Of a DNA stretch of 64,000 nucleotides, positions 28,537 to 38,351 are shown in pieces. Under the pieces are notes generated by a model. It did no database searches, had not been told where the DNA came from, and was given only the letters and a program-made list of their open reading frames with translations. Source of the DNA: Polaromonas sp047303325 (GTDB lineage: Bacteria; Pseudomonadota; Gammaproteobacteria; Burkholderiales; Burkholderiaceae_C). How positions within the stretch are numbered: the stretch's first letter is position 1; each line of letters begins with the position of its first letter. The position numbers were made by a program, and so were the translations under genes. The stretch covers positions 1 through 64,000 of the forward strand of contig NZ_JBKBEX010000009.1 of assembly GCF_047303325.1 (NCBI RefSeq). Reading direction: 5' to 3'.

Positions 28537-30031
28537 ATTCCCATCCAGGTTCCCGCAGCTTCTGGCGCTGGGCGCGGCGGCGCTGCTCGCCGGTTGCTCC
28601 ATGATCCCGAAGTACGAGCGGCCGGCCGCCCCCGTGGCCGACCAATACCCCACTGCCTCGGGCTGGATTGCCGAGTCGGCACAGACCACCACTGGTAGTT
28701 CCGCCACCGTCAACACGCCGGCCGCGGCCGACATCGAGTGGCAGACCTTCTTCAGCGACCCGCAGCTGCGCAAGCTGATCGACGCGGCGCTGCGCAACAA
28801 CCGCGACCTGCGCATCGCCGTGCTCAACATCGAGCAGGCACGCGCGCAGTATCGGATACGGCGCGCCGACCAGTTCCCGACCATCAACGCCGGCATTACC
28901 GGCTCGCGACAGCCTAACGCCAACGGCAACGGCAGCATCACCAGTTCCTACACCGGTGGTCTGATCATGACGTCTTACGAGCTGGATTTCTTCGGCCGCG
29001 TCGCCGCCCTCAAGGAGTCGGCACTGGCGCAGTACCTGGCGACGGAAGAAGGGCGCAAGACCACCCAGATCAGCCTGATCGCCTCGGTGGCCAACACCTA
29101 CCTGAGCCTGCTGGCCGACGAGGAACTGCTGGCGATCACGCAGCAGACGCTGGCCACGCGCGAGGAGTCCTTCAAGCTCAGCAAGCTGCGTTTTGACAAC
29201 GGCGTCAGCTCAGAACTGGACTTCCGCCAGGCCGAGTCTCTGACCGAGGCGGCACGCGCTTCGCTGGCCCAGCAGGTGCGCCAGCGCGCGCTGGACCAGA
29301 ACGCCCTGACCTTGCTGATAGGCCAGCCGCTCATCGGCGAGCTGGCCGTCGCCCTGCCGGCCGGCAAAGGCCTGGCCGATGCACCCATGATGGTTGACGT
29401 GCCGGCGGGCCTGCCCTCCGACCTGCTGACTCGCCGCCCCGACGTGCGCCAGGCCGAGCAGCTGCTGCTGGCCGCCAACGCCGACATAGGCGCGGCGCGC
29501 GCGGCCTTCTTCCCGCGCATTTCGCTGACGGCCAGCGCCGGCAGCGCCAGCTCGCACTTGAACGGCCTCTTCAAGAGCGGCTCCTACGGCTGGACCATGG
29601 CGCCGCAACTGATCCTTCCGCTGTTTGACGCGGGCCGCAACCGCGCGGGCCTGGATTCGGCCAATGCCGGGCGCGACATCGCCATCGCCCAGTACGAAAA
29701 ATCCATCCAGACGGCGTTCCGAGAAGTGGCCGATGCCCTGGCCGGCCGTGCCACCCTGGGTGAGCAATTGCGCGCCCAGCAGGCCCAGGCCAACGCCGAA
29801 GCCACGCGCTTCAAGCTGGCCGACCTGCGCTACCAGAACGGGATTGCCAGCTACCTGGACCAGCTCGATGCCCAGCGCGCGCTGTTTACCGCGCGCCAGG
29901 CCGTGGTGCAAACCCGCCTGGCCCAGCTGCAAAGCCAGGTCACGCTCTACAAGACGCTGGGCGGCGGCTGGAAGGAGCCGCCCCCTGAAGAGGCCCTGAG
30001 CCTGAAGGTTGATACCCAGCTCAGCCGCTGA
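28514..30031 (+). CDS. OprM/NodT-family outer-membrane efflux channel lipoprotein
   Basis: This 505-residue outer-membrane factor completes the tripartite pump. The signal peptide ends in lipobox LLAGCSM. Two repeated helical-barrel halves are visible; one carries NRDLRIAVLNIEQARAQYRIRRADQFPTINAG and the second RRPDVRQAEQLLLAANADIGAARAAFFPRISLTASAG. The start at 28514 has the stronger site GGAGAGGAAGG; ATG 28529 is an alternative that would give a shorter signal peptide. Either overlaps the last bases of the pump gene, pointing to translational coupling. Confidence 0.92.
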
Positions 30032-30056
30032 ATTCGTCGACCGCCAGATCCCGGGC

Positions 30057-30089
30057 GCCCGCTCCCTTTTAGGGGGCGGGCTTTTTTTT
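30057..30089 (+). terminator. Intrinsic terminator of the efflux operon
   Basis: A ten-base stem (30057-30066 with 30072-30081, one G-U pair), a five-base loop and eight T form a strong terminator 25 bases after the channel gene stop. Confidence 0.88.
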
Positions 30090-30371
30090 GCCGGTTTCCC
30101 GGCCGCGATCCGCATCGCTATGCGCGCCTGGCATTCATTTGTGAGCAAGTGTGCCGGATGTATCCGCGCGGGCCTTGCGATACGAGGTCTCTTAAGCGAC
30201 ACGGCATGCTAATTGCTGAAGGGTTACTCCCTACGAAGCGGCCTTGGGCGCGGCGGTATATTCGCGCCGACCGACAGGCCAAACGTCGAGCCTCCCATGG
30301 GAGGCGAGATGCTCCATCCACCACGGCGGGCCACAAGCTCGCCGGTTTTTTACACGGGAGTGCAAACAAGC
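30090..30371 (+). other. Structured leader region before the peptide transporter
   Basis: No gene is seen here. It holds a hairpin-forming CGGAT-GT-ATCCG near 30152-30163, a GGCGCG...CGCGCC pair near 30247-30268, the perfect 16-bp palindrome GCCTCCCATGGGAGGC (30290-30305) and a terminator-like hairpin at 30324-30351. A promoter could not be placed with confidence; TATATT at 30257-30262 is a -10 candidate without a good -35. The pattern suggests an attenuated leader RNA. Confidence 0.45.
30324..30351 (+). terminator. Terminator-like hairpin 20 bases upstream of oppA
   Basis: Arms CGGCGGGC (30324-30331) and GCTCGCCG (30337-30344) pair over eight bases with one G-U, with a five-base loop, then G and six T. 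Its position between a structured leader and the first gene of an operon fits an attenuator. Confidence 0.55.
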
Positions 30372-31985
30372 ATGAACTCAAACTGGACGATGAAAACCCT
30401 GGCCGGCGCCGTGCTGCTGGCCTGTGCCGGCCTGGCCGCCGCGGCCAACGTGCCCGCCGGCGTGAAGCTGCATGAGACCCAGGAACTGGTCCGCAACAAC
30501 GGCTCCGAGCCTGAAACCCTGGACGCCGCGCTGGCGACCGGCGTGCCGGCCAACAACGTGATCCGCGACATGTTCGAAGGCCTGTGTGCCGCGGACAACA
30601 ACGGAAAAATCGTGCCCGGCGTGGCGGAAAGCTGGAAGCAGGTCGACCCGCAAACCTGGGTCTTCAAGCTGCGCAAGAATGCCAAATGGTCCAACGGCGA
30701 CGCCGTGACCGCCGACGACTTCATCTACAGCATGCGCCGTTTCGTCGACCCGGCGACTGCCTCAAAATACGCCTCCACCTACGGCGTCTTCCTGCTCAAT
30801 GCCAAGGAGATCATTGAAGGCAAGAAACCCGTCACCGAACTGGGCGTCAAGGCCGTCGACCCCTACACCCTGGAAATCAAGACCCCTTTTCCGGTCAACT
30901 TCCTGCCCGAGGTCGTGTCCAACCCCCAGCTCGCGCCCTTGCACAAGGCCACCATCGAAAAATTCGGCAAGGACTGGACCCGGCCCGCCAACATGGTGAA
31001 CAACGGCGCCTTCTCGCTCAAGGACTGGCAGGTCAACAGCAAGATCATCCTGGCCAAGAACCCCGCTTACTGGGATGCGAAGAACGTTCAGCTCACCAAG
31101 GTCACCTACCTCTCGGTTGAAGACGGCAATGCTGACGTCAAGCTCTATGAGTCGGGCGAAAACGACTGGGTCTACCAGCTTCCCCCCGGCACCTACGACA
31201 AGTACAAGGCGCAGTACCCCAAGGAGATCCGCAACACCGACATGCTGGGCTTGCGCTACTACTCGCTCAACAATGCGGACCCGGCCCTCAAGGACATTCG
31301 CGTGCGCAAGGCGCTGTCCATGGCGCTGGACCGCGACATCCTGGCGCAGCGCGTCACGGCCGACGGGCAGACCCCGGCCTACGGCGTGATCGTCAAGGGC
31401 ACTTCGGGTGCCGACGTGACTGCCTACGACTGGGCCAAGTGGCCCGCCGACAAGCGCATTGCCGAAGCCAAGAAGCTGCTGAAGGAGGCGAACCTTCCTG
31501 CCGGCACCAAACTCAAGTTCTCCTACAACACCAGCGACTACCACAAGAAGATGGCTATCTTCGCGGCCTCCGAGTGGAAGACCAAGCTGGGCCTGGATGT
31601 TGAACTCGAAGCCATGGAGTTCAAGGTGCTGATCAAGAAGCGCACCGACAAGGACTACCAGATCGCCCGCAACGGCTGGATCGCCGACTACAACGATGCA
31701 ACCACCTGGCTGACCCTGGTGCAGTGCGACTCCGACCAGAACTACCACAACAGCTGCAACCGCAAGGCCTCCGCGCTGATCGACGAAGGCAACCAGCAGC
31801 TGGACCCGGCCAAGCGCAAGGTCCTGCTGACCCAGGCGGCGAAGATGATCATGGAAGACTATCCCATCATCCCGCTGCTGCAGTACACCGTGCCGCGCCT
31901 GGTCAAACCCTATGTGGGCGGTTATTCGACCACCAACGCGCTGGACCGCTACCGCGGCAAGGACCTGTACATCATCAAGCATTGA
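30372..31985 (+). CDS. oppA: Oligopeptide ABC transporter periplasmic binding protein
   Basis: This 537-residue protein belongs to the OppA/MppA family (SBP class 5). A Sec signal peptide (MKTLAGAVLLACAGLAAAA) is followed by the typical NNGSEPETLDAALATGVPANNVIRDMFEGL and NAKWSNGDAVTADDFIYSMRRFVDPATAS. KALSMALDRDIL and RNGWIADYNDATTWL are further family markers. It binds peptides in the periplasm and hands them to OppBCDF. Start 30372 is used; ATG 30390 would begin directly at the signal peptide. Confidence 0.93.
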   Translation: MNSNWTMKTLAGAVLLACAGLAAAANVPAGVKLHETQELVRNNGSEPETLDAALATGVPANNVIRDMFEGLCAADNNGKIVPGVAESWKQVDPQTWVFKLRKNAKWSNGDAVTADDFIYSMRRFVDPATASKYASTYGVFLLNAKEIIEGKKPVTELGVKAVDPYTLEIKTPFPVNFLPEVVSNPQLAPLHKATIEKFGKDWTRPANMVNNGAFSLKDWQVNSKIILAKNPAYWDAKNVQLTKVTYLSVEDGNADVKLYESGENDWVYQLPPGTYDKYKAQYPKEIRNTDMLGLRYYSLNNADPALKDIRVRKALSMALDRDILAQRVTADGQTPAYGVIVKGTSGADVTAYDWAKWPADKRIAEAKKLLKEANLPAGTKLKFSYNTSDYHKKMAIFAASEWKTKLGLDVELEAMEFKVLIKKRTDKDYQIARNGWIADYNDATTWLTLVQCDSDQNYHNSCNRKASALIDEGNQQLDPAKRKVLLTQAAKMIMEDYPIIPLLQYTVPRLVKPYVGGYSTTNALDRYRGKDLYIIKH

Positions 31986-31997
31986 TGACGGCCATGG

Positions 31998-32023
31998 GGG
32001 CGGGCGCCGCCGCGCGCCTGCCC
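31998..32023 (+). promoter_or_regulatory. Stem-loop in the oppA-oppB gap
   Basis: Arms 31998-32007 (GGGCGGGCGC) and 32014-32023 (GCGCCTGCCC) pair with one mismatch; no T run follows. Such stem-loops after binding-protein genes usually protect the upstream mRNA and give a higher level of the binding protein than of the membrane parts. The rest of the 158-bp gap shows nothing else clear. Confidence 0.5.
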
Positions 32024-32143
32024 GTCCCTGATCCGCTTCTTCCATTTCCCGAAATATTCTGATGCCTTGCAGGCTGTTCAGGGCTAAGCTGTACCCGGCC
32101 CGCACCTTCATGCGCTCACACTGACTAGCCCGGAGATATCCTC

Positions 32144-33064
32144 ATGTGGTCATACGCCTTCAGGCGCGTCCTGGCGACCCTACCGACCTTGCTGGCGGTG
32201 GTCACCGTCTGCTACCTCCTGCTCCACGGCACGCCCGGCGGTCCCTTTGACGAAGAGCGCAAGGTGTCCGCCGCGGTGCTGGCCAACCTGCAGGCCAAGT
32301 ACCACCTTGACCTGCCGCTGTGGCAGCAGTACCTGTATTACCTCAACAGTTTGTTGCATGGCGACCTGGGCGCGTCCTTCCGCTATGCCGACTGGTCGGT
32401 CAACGAGCTGGTGGCCAAGGCGCTGCCGGTTTCCGCGGCGATAGGCGGGGGCGCCATCGTCATCTCTCTCTTTGTCGGCGTCTTCCTCGGCACCATGGCT
32501 GCCTTGCGGCAGAACAGCGCCATCGACTACCTTGTCATGCTGCTCGGCAACGCGGGCCATGTGTTCCCGTCTTTTGTGATCGGCCCGGTGCTGATCCTGG
32601 TGTTCGCGGTCTGGCTCAAGGTCGCCCCGGCCGGCGGCTGGGACGACTTTTCGCCGCGCTTCATGGTGCTGCCCATGCTGCTGCTGATTTTTATCAACGT
32701 GGCCACCATAGGGCGCGTCATGCGCGGCAGCCTGATCGAGGTGCTGCACAGCAACTTCATACGTACTGCGCGCGCCAAGGGCCTGCCCATGCGCACCATC
32801 ATCCTGCGCCACGCCCTCAAGCCCGCGCTGCTGCCGGTGGTGTCCGTCATGGGCCCGCTGGCGATTTCATCGATCACCTCGGCCATCGTGACCGAATCGG
32901 TGTTCTCGCTGCCGGGCATAGGCAAGCTCATCGTCAACGGCGCCGCCAACCGCGACTACACCCTGGTGCTGGGCCTGGTGGTGCTGGTGACCGTGATCGC
33001 CGTGACGCTCAACCTGCTGGTCGACCTGGCTTATGCCTTGCTTGACCCGAAGATACGCTACTGA
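32144..33064 (+). CDS. oppB: Oligopeptide ABC transporter permease OppB
   Basis: This 306-residue inner-membrane permease has six predicted helices. It starts MWSYAFRRVLATLPTLLAVVTVCYLLLHGTPGGPFDEER, typical of OppB/DppB. The cytoplasmic EAA loop is visible as FIRTARAKGLPMRTIILRHALKPALLPVV, and SLPGIGKLIVNGAANRDY near the C-terminus is characteristic. It pairs with OppC encoded 11 bases downstream. Confidence 0.94.
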   Translation: MWSYAFRRVLATLPTLLAVVTVCYLLLHGTPGGPFDEERKVSAAVLANLQAKYHLDLPLWQQYLYYLNSLLHGDLGASFRYADWSVNELVAKALPVSAAIGGGAIVISLFVGVFLGTMAALRQNSAIDYLVMLLGNAGHVFPSFVIGPVLILVFAVWLKVAPAGGWDDFSPRFMVLPMLLLIFINVATIGRVMRGSLIEVLHSNFIRTARAKGLPMRTIILRHALKPALLPVVSVMGPLAISSITSAIVTESVFSLPGIGKLIVNGAANRDYTLVLGLVVLVTVIAVTLNLLVDLAYALLDPKIRY

Positions 33065-33075
33065 AGCGGGACGCC

Positions 33076-34005
33076 ATGCTGTTCAGGAACAAAGACAAAC
33101 AGGACCGTCTGGCCGCGGCGCTGGGCAACGCCCTGCAAACGGCGCCGGCCGATATTGCGGGGCGCAGCCCCTGGGCCGACGCGCGCGTGCGCTTTCTGCG
33201 CAACAAGGCGGCGGTGTTCAGCCTGGGACTGCTGGCCTTGATCACGCTGTGCTGCATCGCCGGCCCCTGGCTGCTGCCGCATGCCTTCGATGCCGCCGAC
33301 TGGGACGCCATGAGCTTGCCGCCCACGCTCAAGAACGCGCATTTTTTCGGCACCGACGAGTCGGGCCGCGACCTGCTGGTGCGCAGCCTGGTCGGCGGCC
33401 GCGTGTCGCTGCTGGTGGGCTTTCTGGCCACCTTGTCGGCCGTCACGCTGGGCATTGTCTGGGGGGCGACGGCGGGCTTCATCGGCGGCAAGGTGGATGC
33501 CTTCATGATGCGCGTCGTCGACATGATGTACGCCGTGCCCTATCTGCTGATTGCCATCCTGATGGTGACCATTTTGGGGCGAGCCTTCTACCTGGTGGTG
33601 ATCACCATCACGGTGTTCTCCTGGATGGACATGGCGCGCGTGGTGCGCGGCCAGACCCTGTCGCTGCGCTCGCGCGAGTTCATTGAGGCGGCGAGGGCGC
33701 TGGGCGTGCCGACGCGGCGCATCATCTTCCAGCACATCGTTCCCAACCTGCTGGGTGTCGTGGTGATCTACACCACGGTGACCGTGCCGACCGTGATTCT
33801 GGTCGAGTCGGTGCTGTCTTTCCTGGGGCTGGGCATCCAGGAGCCTATGACAAGCTGGGGCGTTCTGATCCACGATGGTGCGTCCGTCATGGAAGTGTCG
33901 TCCTGGATGCTGCTGTTCCCGGCCGGCCTGCTGTCGCTGACCCTGTACTGCTTTAACTACATCGGGGACGGCTTGCGCGATGCGCTGGACCCCAAGGAAC
34001 GCTGA
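33076..34005 (+). CDS. oppC: Oligopeptide ABC transporter permease OppC
   Basis: This 309-residue permease has an N-terminal soluble extension (ADIAGRSPWADARVRFLRNKAAVFSLGLLAL) before the first helix, as usual in OppC/DppC. FFGTDESGRDLLVRSLVGGRVSLLVG and the EAA loop FIEAARALGVPTRRIIFQHIVPN are conserved, and FLGLGIQEPMTSWGVLIHDGA closes the family pattern. Eight bases separate it from oppD. Confidence 0.94.
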   Translation: MLFRNKDKQDRLAAALGNALQTAPADIAGRSPWADARVRFLRNKAAVFSLGLLALITLCCIAGPWLLPHAFDAADWDAMSLPPTLKNAHFFGTDESGRDLLVRSLVGGRVSLLVGFLATLSAVTLGIVWGATAGFIGGKVDAFMMRVVDMMYAVPYLLIAILMVTILGRAFYLVVITITVFSWMDMARVVRGQTLSLRSREFIEAARALGVPTRRIIFQHIVPNLLGVVVIYTTVTVPTVILVESVLSFLGLGIQEPMTSWGVLIHDGASVMEVSSWMLLFPAGLLSLTLYCFNYIGDGLRDALDPKER

Positions 34006-34013
34006 GCCACACC

Positions 34014-35018
34014 ATGAGCCTGATCGAAGTCAAGAATCTCGGTGTGCAGTTCCAGACCCAGGACGGGCTGGTCTACGCCGTCAACGGCATCAACTTTTCG
34101 CTGGACCGGGGCCAGACCCTGGGCATCGTCGGCGAAAGCGGCTCCGGCAAAAGCCAGAGCGTGCTGGCCATGATGGGCCTGCTGGCCAGCAACGGCAAAG
34201 CCACCGGCCAGGCCTTGTACCAGGGCCGCGACCTGCTGGCCATGAAACCGTCCGAACTCAACAAAATACGCGGCAACCGCGTGGCCATGATCTTCCAGGA
34301 CCCCATGACTTCGCTCAATCCCTACCTCACGGTGGAGCGGCAGATGACCGAGGTGCTGCAGTTCCACGAGGGCCTGGACCGCAAGGCGGCGCGCGCCCGT
34401 TCGGTGCAGTTGCTTGATGCTGTCAAGATCCCCGATGCGGCGGGCCGCATCACCCTGTACCCGCACGAGTTTTCAGGCGGTATGCGCCAGCGCGTGATGA
34501 TCGCCATGGCCTTGCTGTGCGAGCCCGAGGTGCTGATCGCCGACGAGCCCACAACTGCGCTGGACGTCACGGTGCAGGCGCAGATCATCGCCTTGCTGCG
34601 CGATCTGCAGCGCGATTTCGGCACCGCCATCATCATGATCACGCACGACCTGGGCGTGGTGGCGGGCTTGTGCGATGAGGTGATGGTGCTCTACGGCGGG
34701 CGCGTGATGGAACAGGGCAGCGCCGACAGCATTTTTTACCGCGCCTCGCATCCCTACACCGTGGGCCTGCTGGGCGCCATACCGCGTCTGGACGCAGAGG
34801 GCGAAACGCTGATTGCCATTCCCGGCGCGCCGCCGAATATGGCGAAGCTGCCCAAGGGCTGCCCGTTCAGTGAGCGCTGCACCTTGTCCGGTGAGCAGTG
34901 CGTCGAGATCTTGCCCGCGCTGCTGCCGGCCGAGCACGATGCGGCCGTGCTCAGGGCCTGCCACCGCTCTGTGCAGGCTGTGTCGGAGCTCACGGCGAAG
35001 GAGGCCAGCCATGCGTGA
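34014..35018 (+). CDS. oppD: Oligopeptide ABC transporter ATPase OppD
   Basis: This 334-residue ABC ATPase carries Walker A GESGSGKSQS, Q-loop MIFQDPMTSLNPYLTV, signature FSGGMRQRVMIAMAL, Walker B VLIADEPTTALDV and the H-loop His in MITHDLGVV. The C-terminal OppD/F extension includes CPFSERCTLSGEQC, matching the iron-sulfur or cysteine-rich region of this subfamily. Its end overlaps the oppF start by eight bases. Confidence 0.95.
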   Translation: MSLIEVKNLGVQFQTQDGLVYAVNGINFSLDRGQTLGIVGESGSGKSQSVLAMMGLLASNGKATGQALYQGRDLLAMKPSELNKIRGNRVAMIFQDPMTSLNPYLTVERQMTEVLQFHEGLDRKAARARSVQLLDAVKIPDAAGRITLYPHEFSGGMRQRVMIAMALLCEPEVLIADEPTTALDVTVQAQIIALLRDLQRDFGTAIIMITHDLGVVAGLCDEVMVLYGGRVMEQGSADSIFYRASHPYTVGLLGAIPRLDAEGETLIAIPGAPPNMAKLPKGCPFSERCTLSGEQCVEILPALLPAEHDAAVLRACHRSVQAVSELTAKEASHA

Positions 35019-36000
35019 GGCCTCTCCACCCATTCTGTCGGTGCGCGGCCTGCAAGTGCACTTCAGGATCAAGGCCGGCGGCGCCTGGCCCTGGTCGCCG
35101 GCCCGCATCCTCAAGGCCGTGGACGGCATTTCCTTTGACGTCCATGCCGGCGAAACCCTGGGCGTGGTGGGCGAGTCGGGCTGCGGCAAATCGACGCTGG
35201 CGCGCGCGGTGCTGAACCTGATCCCGGCCACCGCCGGCAGCATTGCCTGGATGGGCCGGGAGATGACCACGGCCTCCAGCGATACCTGGCAGGCGGCCAG
35301 GGCGGACATCCAGATGATCTTCCAGGACCCGCTGGCCTCGCTGGACCCGCGCATGACCATCGCGCAAATCATTGCCGAGCCGCTGCGCACGCACCGCCAG
35401 GCCATGCCCGAGGCCGAGGTCATGCAGCGCGTCAAGGCCATGATGGGGCGCGTCGGCCTGATGCCGCAGCAGATCAACCGTTACCCGCACGAATTCTCCG
35501 GCGGCCAGTGCCAGCGCATAGGCATTGCGCGCGCCCTGATCCTGGAGCCCAAGCTCATCATCTGCGACGAGCCGGTGTCGGCGCTCGACGTCTCCATCCA
35601 GGCGCAGATCATCAACCTGCTCAAGGAACTGCAAAAATCCATGGGCCTCGCGCTGATCTTCATCGCGCACGACCTGGCCGTCGTCAAACACATCAGCGAC
35701 CGCATCCTGGTGATGTACCTCGGGCATGAAATGGAAGTGGCGCACAAAAAGGCGCTGTACGCGGCGCCGCGCCATCCCTACACCCAGGCCTTGCTGTCGG
35801 CCATCCCGATTCCCGACCCGGCGCTGGAGCGCAAAAAAGTGATCCAGCTTCTGCAGGGCGACCTGCCTTCGCCCATGGCGCCGCCTTCAGGCTGTGTGTT
35901 CCGCACGCGCTGCCCGCTGGCGATTGCGCGCTGCGCCGAGGAGGTGCCGGCCTTGCGCCGCCTGAGCGATGAGACGGAGGCAGCCTGCCTGTTGGCCTGA
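35011..36000 (+). CDS. oppF: Oligopeptide ABC transporter ATPase OppF
   Basis: This 329-residue second ATPase has Walker A GESGCGKSTLARAVL, signature FSGGQCQRIGIARAL, Walker B LIICDEPVSALDV and H-loop FIAHDLAVV. The C-terminus shows CVFRTRCPLAIARCAEEVP. The ATG at 35011 overlaps the oppD stop and has GAAGGAGG upstream; longer in-frame starts lie inside oppD. This ends the five-gene transporter operon, 16 bases before the convergent YeiH-type gene. Confidence 0.95.
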   Translation: MREASPPILSVRGLQVHFRIKAGGAWPWSPARILKAVDGISFDVHAGETLGVVGESGCGKSTLARAVLNLIPATAGSIAWMGREMTTASSDTWQAARADIQMIFQDPLASLDPRMTIAQIIAEPLRTHRQAMPEAEVMQRVKAMMGRVGLMPQQINRYPHEFSGGQCQRIGIARALILEPKLIICDEPVSALDVSIQAQIINLLKELQKSMGLALIFIAHDLAVVKHISDRILVMYLGHEMEVAHKKALYAAPRHPYTQALLSAIPIPDPALERKKVIQLLQGDLPSPMAPPSGCVFRTRCPLAIARCAEEVPALRRLSDETEAACLLA

Positions 36001-36016
36001 AAAGTTTGGTTGCCGC

Positions 36017-37027
36017 CTAACGGATAAAGCACAGGTAGACCGCGAAGATGGCAACCAGCCACAGCGTCTCCACCAGCATCAGCGCCATGGGCCGCCAACC
36101 CAGCTTGACCAGTTCCTCGAAGGAGGTCTTGATGCCCAGCGCCGAGATGGCGACCACCAGGCAGATGCGGGAGACCTGGCCCAGCGCCTCGTTGAGCCGC
36201 GGCGTGACCACGCCCAGGCTATTGGCCAGCACCAGCGCCATGAAGCCGACCAGGAAGAAGGGCAGCAGCGGTGTGCGCGGGCCGGCATCGCCGGTGCTGC
36301 TGCGCCTGCGCCAGTACCAGGCCAGCATGGCGACCACGGGCACCAGCAGCGTGACGCGAAACAGCTTGACGATGACCGCGACGTCGCCGGTCTCGTGCGA
36401 CATCATCAGGCCAGCGCCCACGACCTGCGCCACGTCGTGGATGGTGCCGCCCAGAAAGATGCCGGCGCCGCTGTCGTCCAGCCGCAAAATTCTGGCCAGC
36501 AGCGGGTAGACCACCATGGCCAGCGTCGACAGGCCGGTGACACCGACCACGGTCAGTAGCGTGTGGCGCTCGTTGTCCGGCGTTTTGGGCATGACCGCCG
36601 CCACGGCCAGGGCCGCCGATGCGCCGCAGATGGACACCGCCGCGCCGCACAGCAGGCCGAAGTCGGTGCCCAGGCCCAGGCGCCGCGCCAGCCAGGCGCC
36701 CAGCGCGATGGCGCTGGCAACGGCGATCACCGCGGTGGCCAGCGGCCCCATGCCCAACTGCCCGATCTGCGCCAGCGTGATGCGCGCGCCCAGCAAGGCC
36801 ACGCCTATGCGCAGCAGCGTCCTGGCGCAGAACTCGATGCCGGGCCGGCAGCGCGCGTCCTGGTAGAGGAAGTGAAAGGCCAGCCCGAACAGCAGGGCGT
36901 ACAGCAGTTGCGGCCCGCCGTAGTGCTCGGAAAGAAAGGTCGCGCCCAGCATGATGAGCAGCGGCAAGGCCAGGCCCGGCCACAGGCTGCGGGTGCGAAG
37001 AAGCCAGAGACGCGCAGCGCTGGGCAT
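36017..37027 (-). CDS. YeiH-family putative sulfate/sulfite exporter
   Basis: This 336-residue membrane protein of the UPF0324/YeiH family has about ten predicted helices. Family markers include LLRIGVALLGARITLAQIGQLG, LLCGAAVSICGASAALAVAAVMP, and GIFLGGTIHDVAQVVGAG. Family members are annotated as putative sulfate exporters with little direct proof. The start at 37027 (MPSAARLWL) places the first helix near the N-terminus. As the last gene of a set with a thiol dioxygenase, a rhodanese and a C-S lyase, export of sulfite or sulfate released from organic thiols is the natural reading, though inferred. Confidence 0.85.
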   Translation of the reverse strand: MPSAARLWLLRTRSLWPGLALPLLIMLGATFLSEHYGGPQLLYALLFGLAFHFLYQDARCRPGIEFCARTLLRIGVALLGARITLAQIGQLGMGPLATAVIAVASAIALGAWLARRLGLGTDFGLLCGAAVSICGASAALAVAAVMPKTPDNERHTLLTVVGVTGLSTLAMVVYPLLARILRLDDSGAGIFLGGTIHDVAQVVGAGLMMSHETGDVAVIVKLFRVTLLVPVVAMLAWYWRRRSSTGDAGPRTPLLPFFLVGFMALVLANSLGVVTPRLNEALGQVSRICLVVAISALGIKTSFEELVKLGWRPMALMLVETLWLVAIFAVYLCFIR

Positions 37028-37118
37028 GGTCGTGCAAACCTCGTGGAAAAGAAGCGAAGGGAAGAGGCGCCTCGAAGGCGCAGGAGATATGGAACAAGGG
37101 GCGCAGAGGCCCCCAGGG

Positions 37119-38324
37119 TCAGGCTTGCAGCGCGGCAAAGCCCTGCTGCAAATCGGCCAGCAGGTCGGCCGGGTCCTCGAGCCCGATGTGCAGCCGGATG
37201 ATCTGGCCGCGGCCCGACCAGTCGGTCACGCTGCGGGCATTGCGCAGGTTGGCCAGCGTGACCAGGCTTTCATAGCCGCCCCAGGACGCGCCCAGGCCGA
37301 ACAGCCGCAGGTCGTCGATCAGGCGCTCGGCGGCGGCCTGGTCGAAGCCCTGCTGCAGCTCGAAAGACAGCAGGCCGTTGGTGCCCTTACAGTCGCGTTG
37401 CCAGATGGCATGGCCCGGGTGGCTCGGCAGGGCCGGGCAGAACACCGTCGCCACCTCGCTGCGCGCCTGCAGCCAGGCCGCCACCTTCAGGGCGCCGCTT
37501 TCATGCACGGCCAGGCGCGCGGCCATGCTGCGCGTGCCGCGCAGCACCAGGAAGGCATCGTCGGGGCTCACCGTCATGCCGAAGGCGTCGCTGCGCTCAT
37601 TGAGCGCCTGCCAGGCGGCTTGCGTGGTGGCGACGGTGCCCATCATCACGTCGGAATGGCCCGACAGGTATTTGGTCGCGGCCATCACCGACACGTCGGC
37701 GCCCAGCGCCAGCGGCCGGTACTGGTAGCCGGATCCCCAGGTGTTGTCGGCCACCAGCAGCGCGCCCCGCGCATGGGCGATGGCGGCCAGGCGCGGCAGG
37801 TCGCACATTTCATAGACCAGCGAGCCAGGGCATTCGGTGTACACCATGCGTGTGCCCGGCTCGATTTTTTCTTCCACGTCGCTGCCGTCGGCCGCAAAAA
37901 AAGTGCAGCGGATGTTGTAGGGCGTGAGGAAGGACTCGACCAGCTTGCGCGCCGGCTCATAGACGCCGTCCGACATCAGTACATGGTCGCCGGGCTTGAG
38001 GTAGGCCAGCAGCGTCATCGCGATGGCGGCCAGGCCCGTGGAGAAAAGCCGCGTGCGGTAGGCCCCCTCAAGTTCGCTGACCATGTCCTCCAGCGCGTAG
38101 TTGGTTGGGTTGCCGCGGGCCCCGTAGGTGAACACGCGCTCTTCGCCGCGCCGTTGGCGCATCTCGCGCTGGTGCGCCGTGCTGTCGAACAGCACGGTGC
38201 TCGCGCGCACCACCGGCGGGTTGACAGGCCGTCCGCCCTCATAGGCCGGCTGCTTGCCGGCATGGACCAGGCGGGTCAGGGCGGACGGGCTGGGCAAGTC
38301 GGCCGGCGGCGATTTTTTATTCAT
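37119..38324 (-). CDS. metC: Cystathionine beta-lyase-type PLP enzyme
   Basis: This 401-residue trans-sulfuration enzyme (Cys/Met metabolism PLP family) should cleave C-S bonds of cystathionine, cysteine or related thioethers. The PLP lysine is in VMAATKYLSGHSDVMMG near residue 214. YGARGNPTNYALEDMVSELEGAYRTRLFSTGLAAIAMTLLAY is the characteristic N-terminal region; GYESLVTLAN is the C-terminal substrate loop. It lies 27 bases after a Bug gene in the sulfur cluster, so a catabolic rather than methionine-biosynthetic role is possible. Confidence 0.9.
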   Translation of the reverse strand: MNKKSPPADLPSPSALTRLVHAGKQPAYEGGRPVNPPVVRASTVLFDSTAHQREMRQRRGEERVFTYGARGNPTNYALEDMVSELEGAYRTRLFSTGLAAIAMTLLAYLKPGDHVLMSDGVYEPARKLVESFLTPYNIRCTFFAADGSDVEEKIEPGTRMVYTECPGSLVYEMCDLPRLAAIAHARGALLVADNTWGSGYQYRPLALGADVSVMAATKYLSGHSDVMMGTVATTQAAWQALNERSDAFGMTVSPDDAFLVLRGTRSMAARLAVHESGALKVAAWLQARSEVATVFCPALPSHPGHAIWQRDCKGTNGLLSFELQQGFDQAAAERLIDDLRLFGLGASWGGYESLVTLANLRNARSVTDWSGRGQIIRLHIGLEDPADLLADLQQGFAALQA

Positions 38325-38351
38325 GTCGGAAAAGCCTTGGTGAATGAGCGA

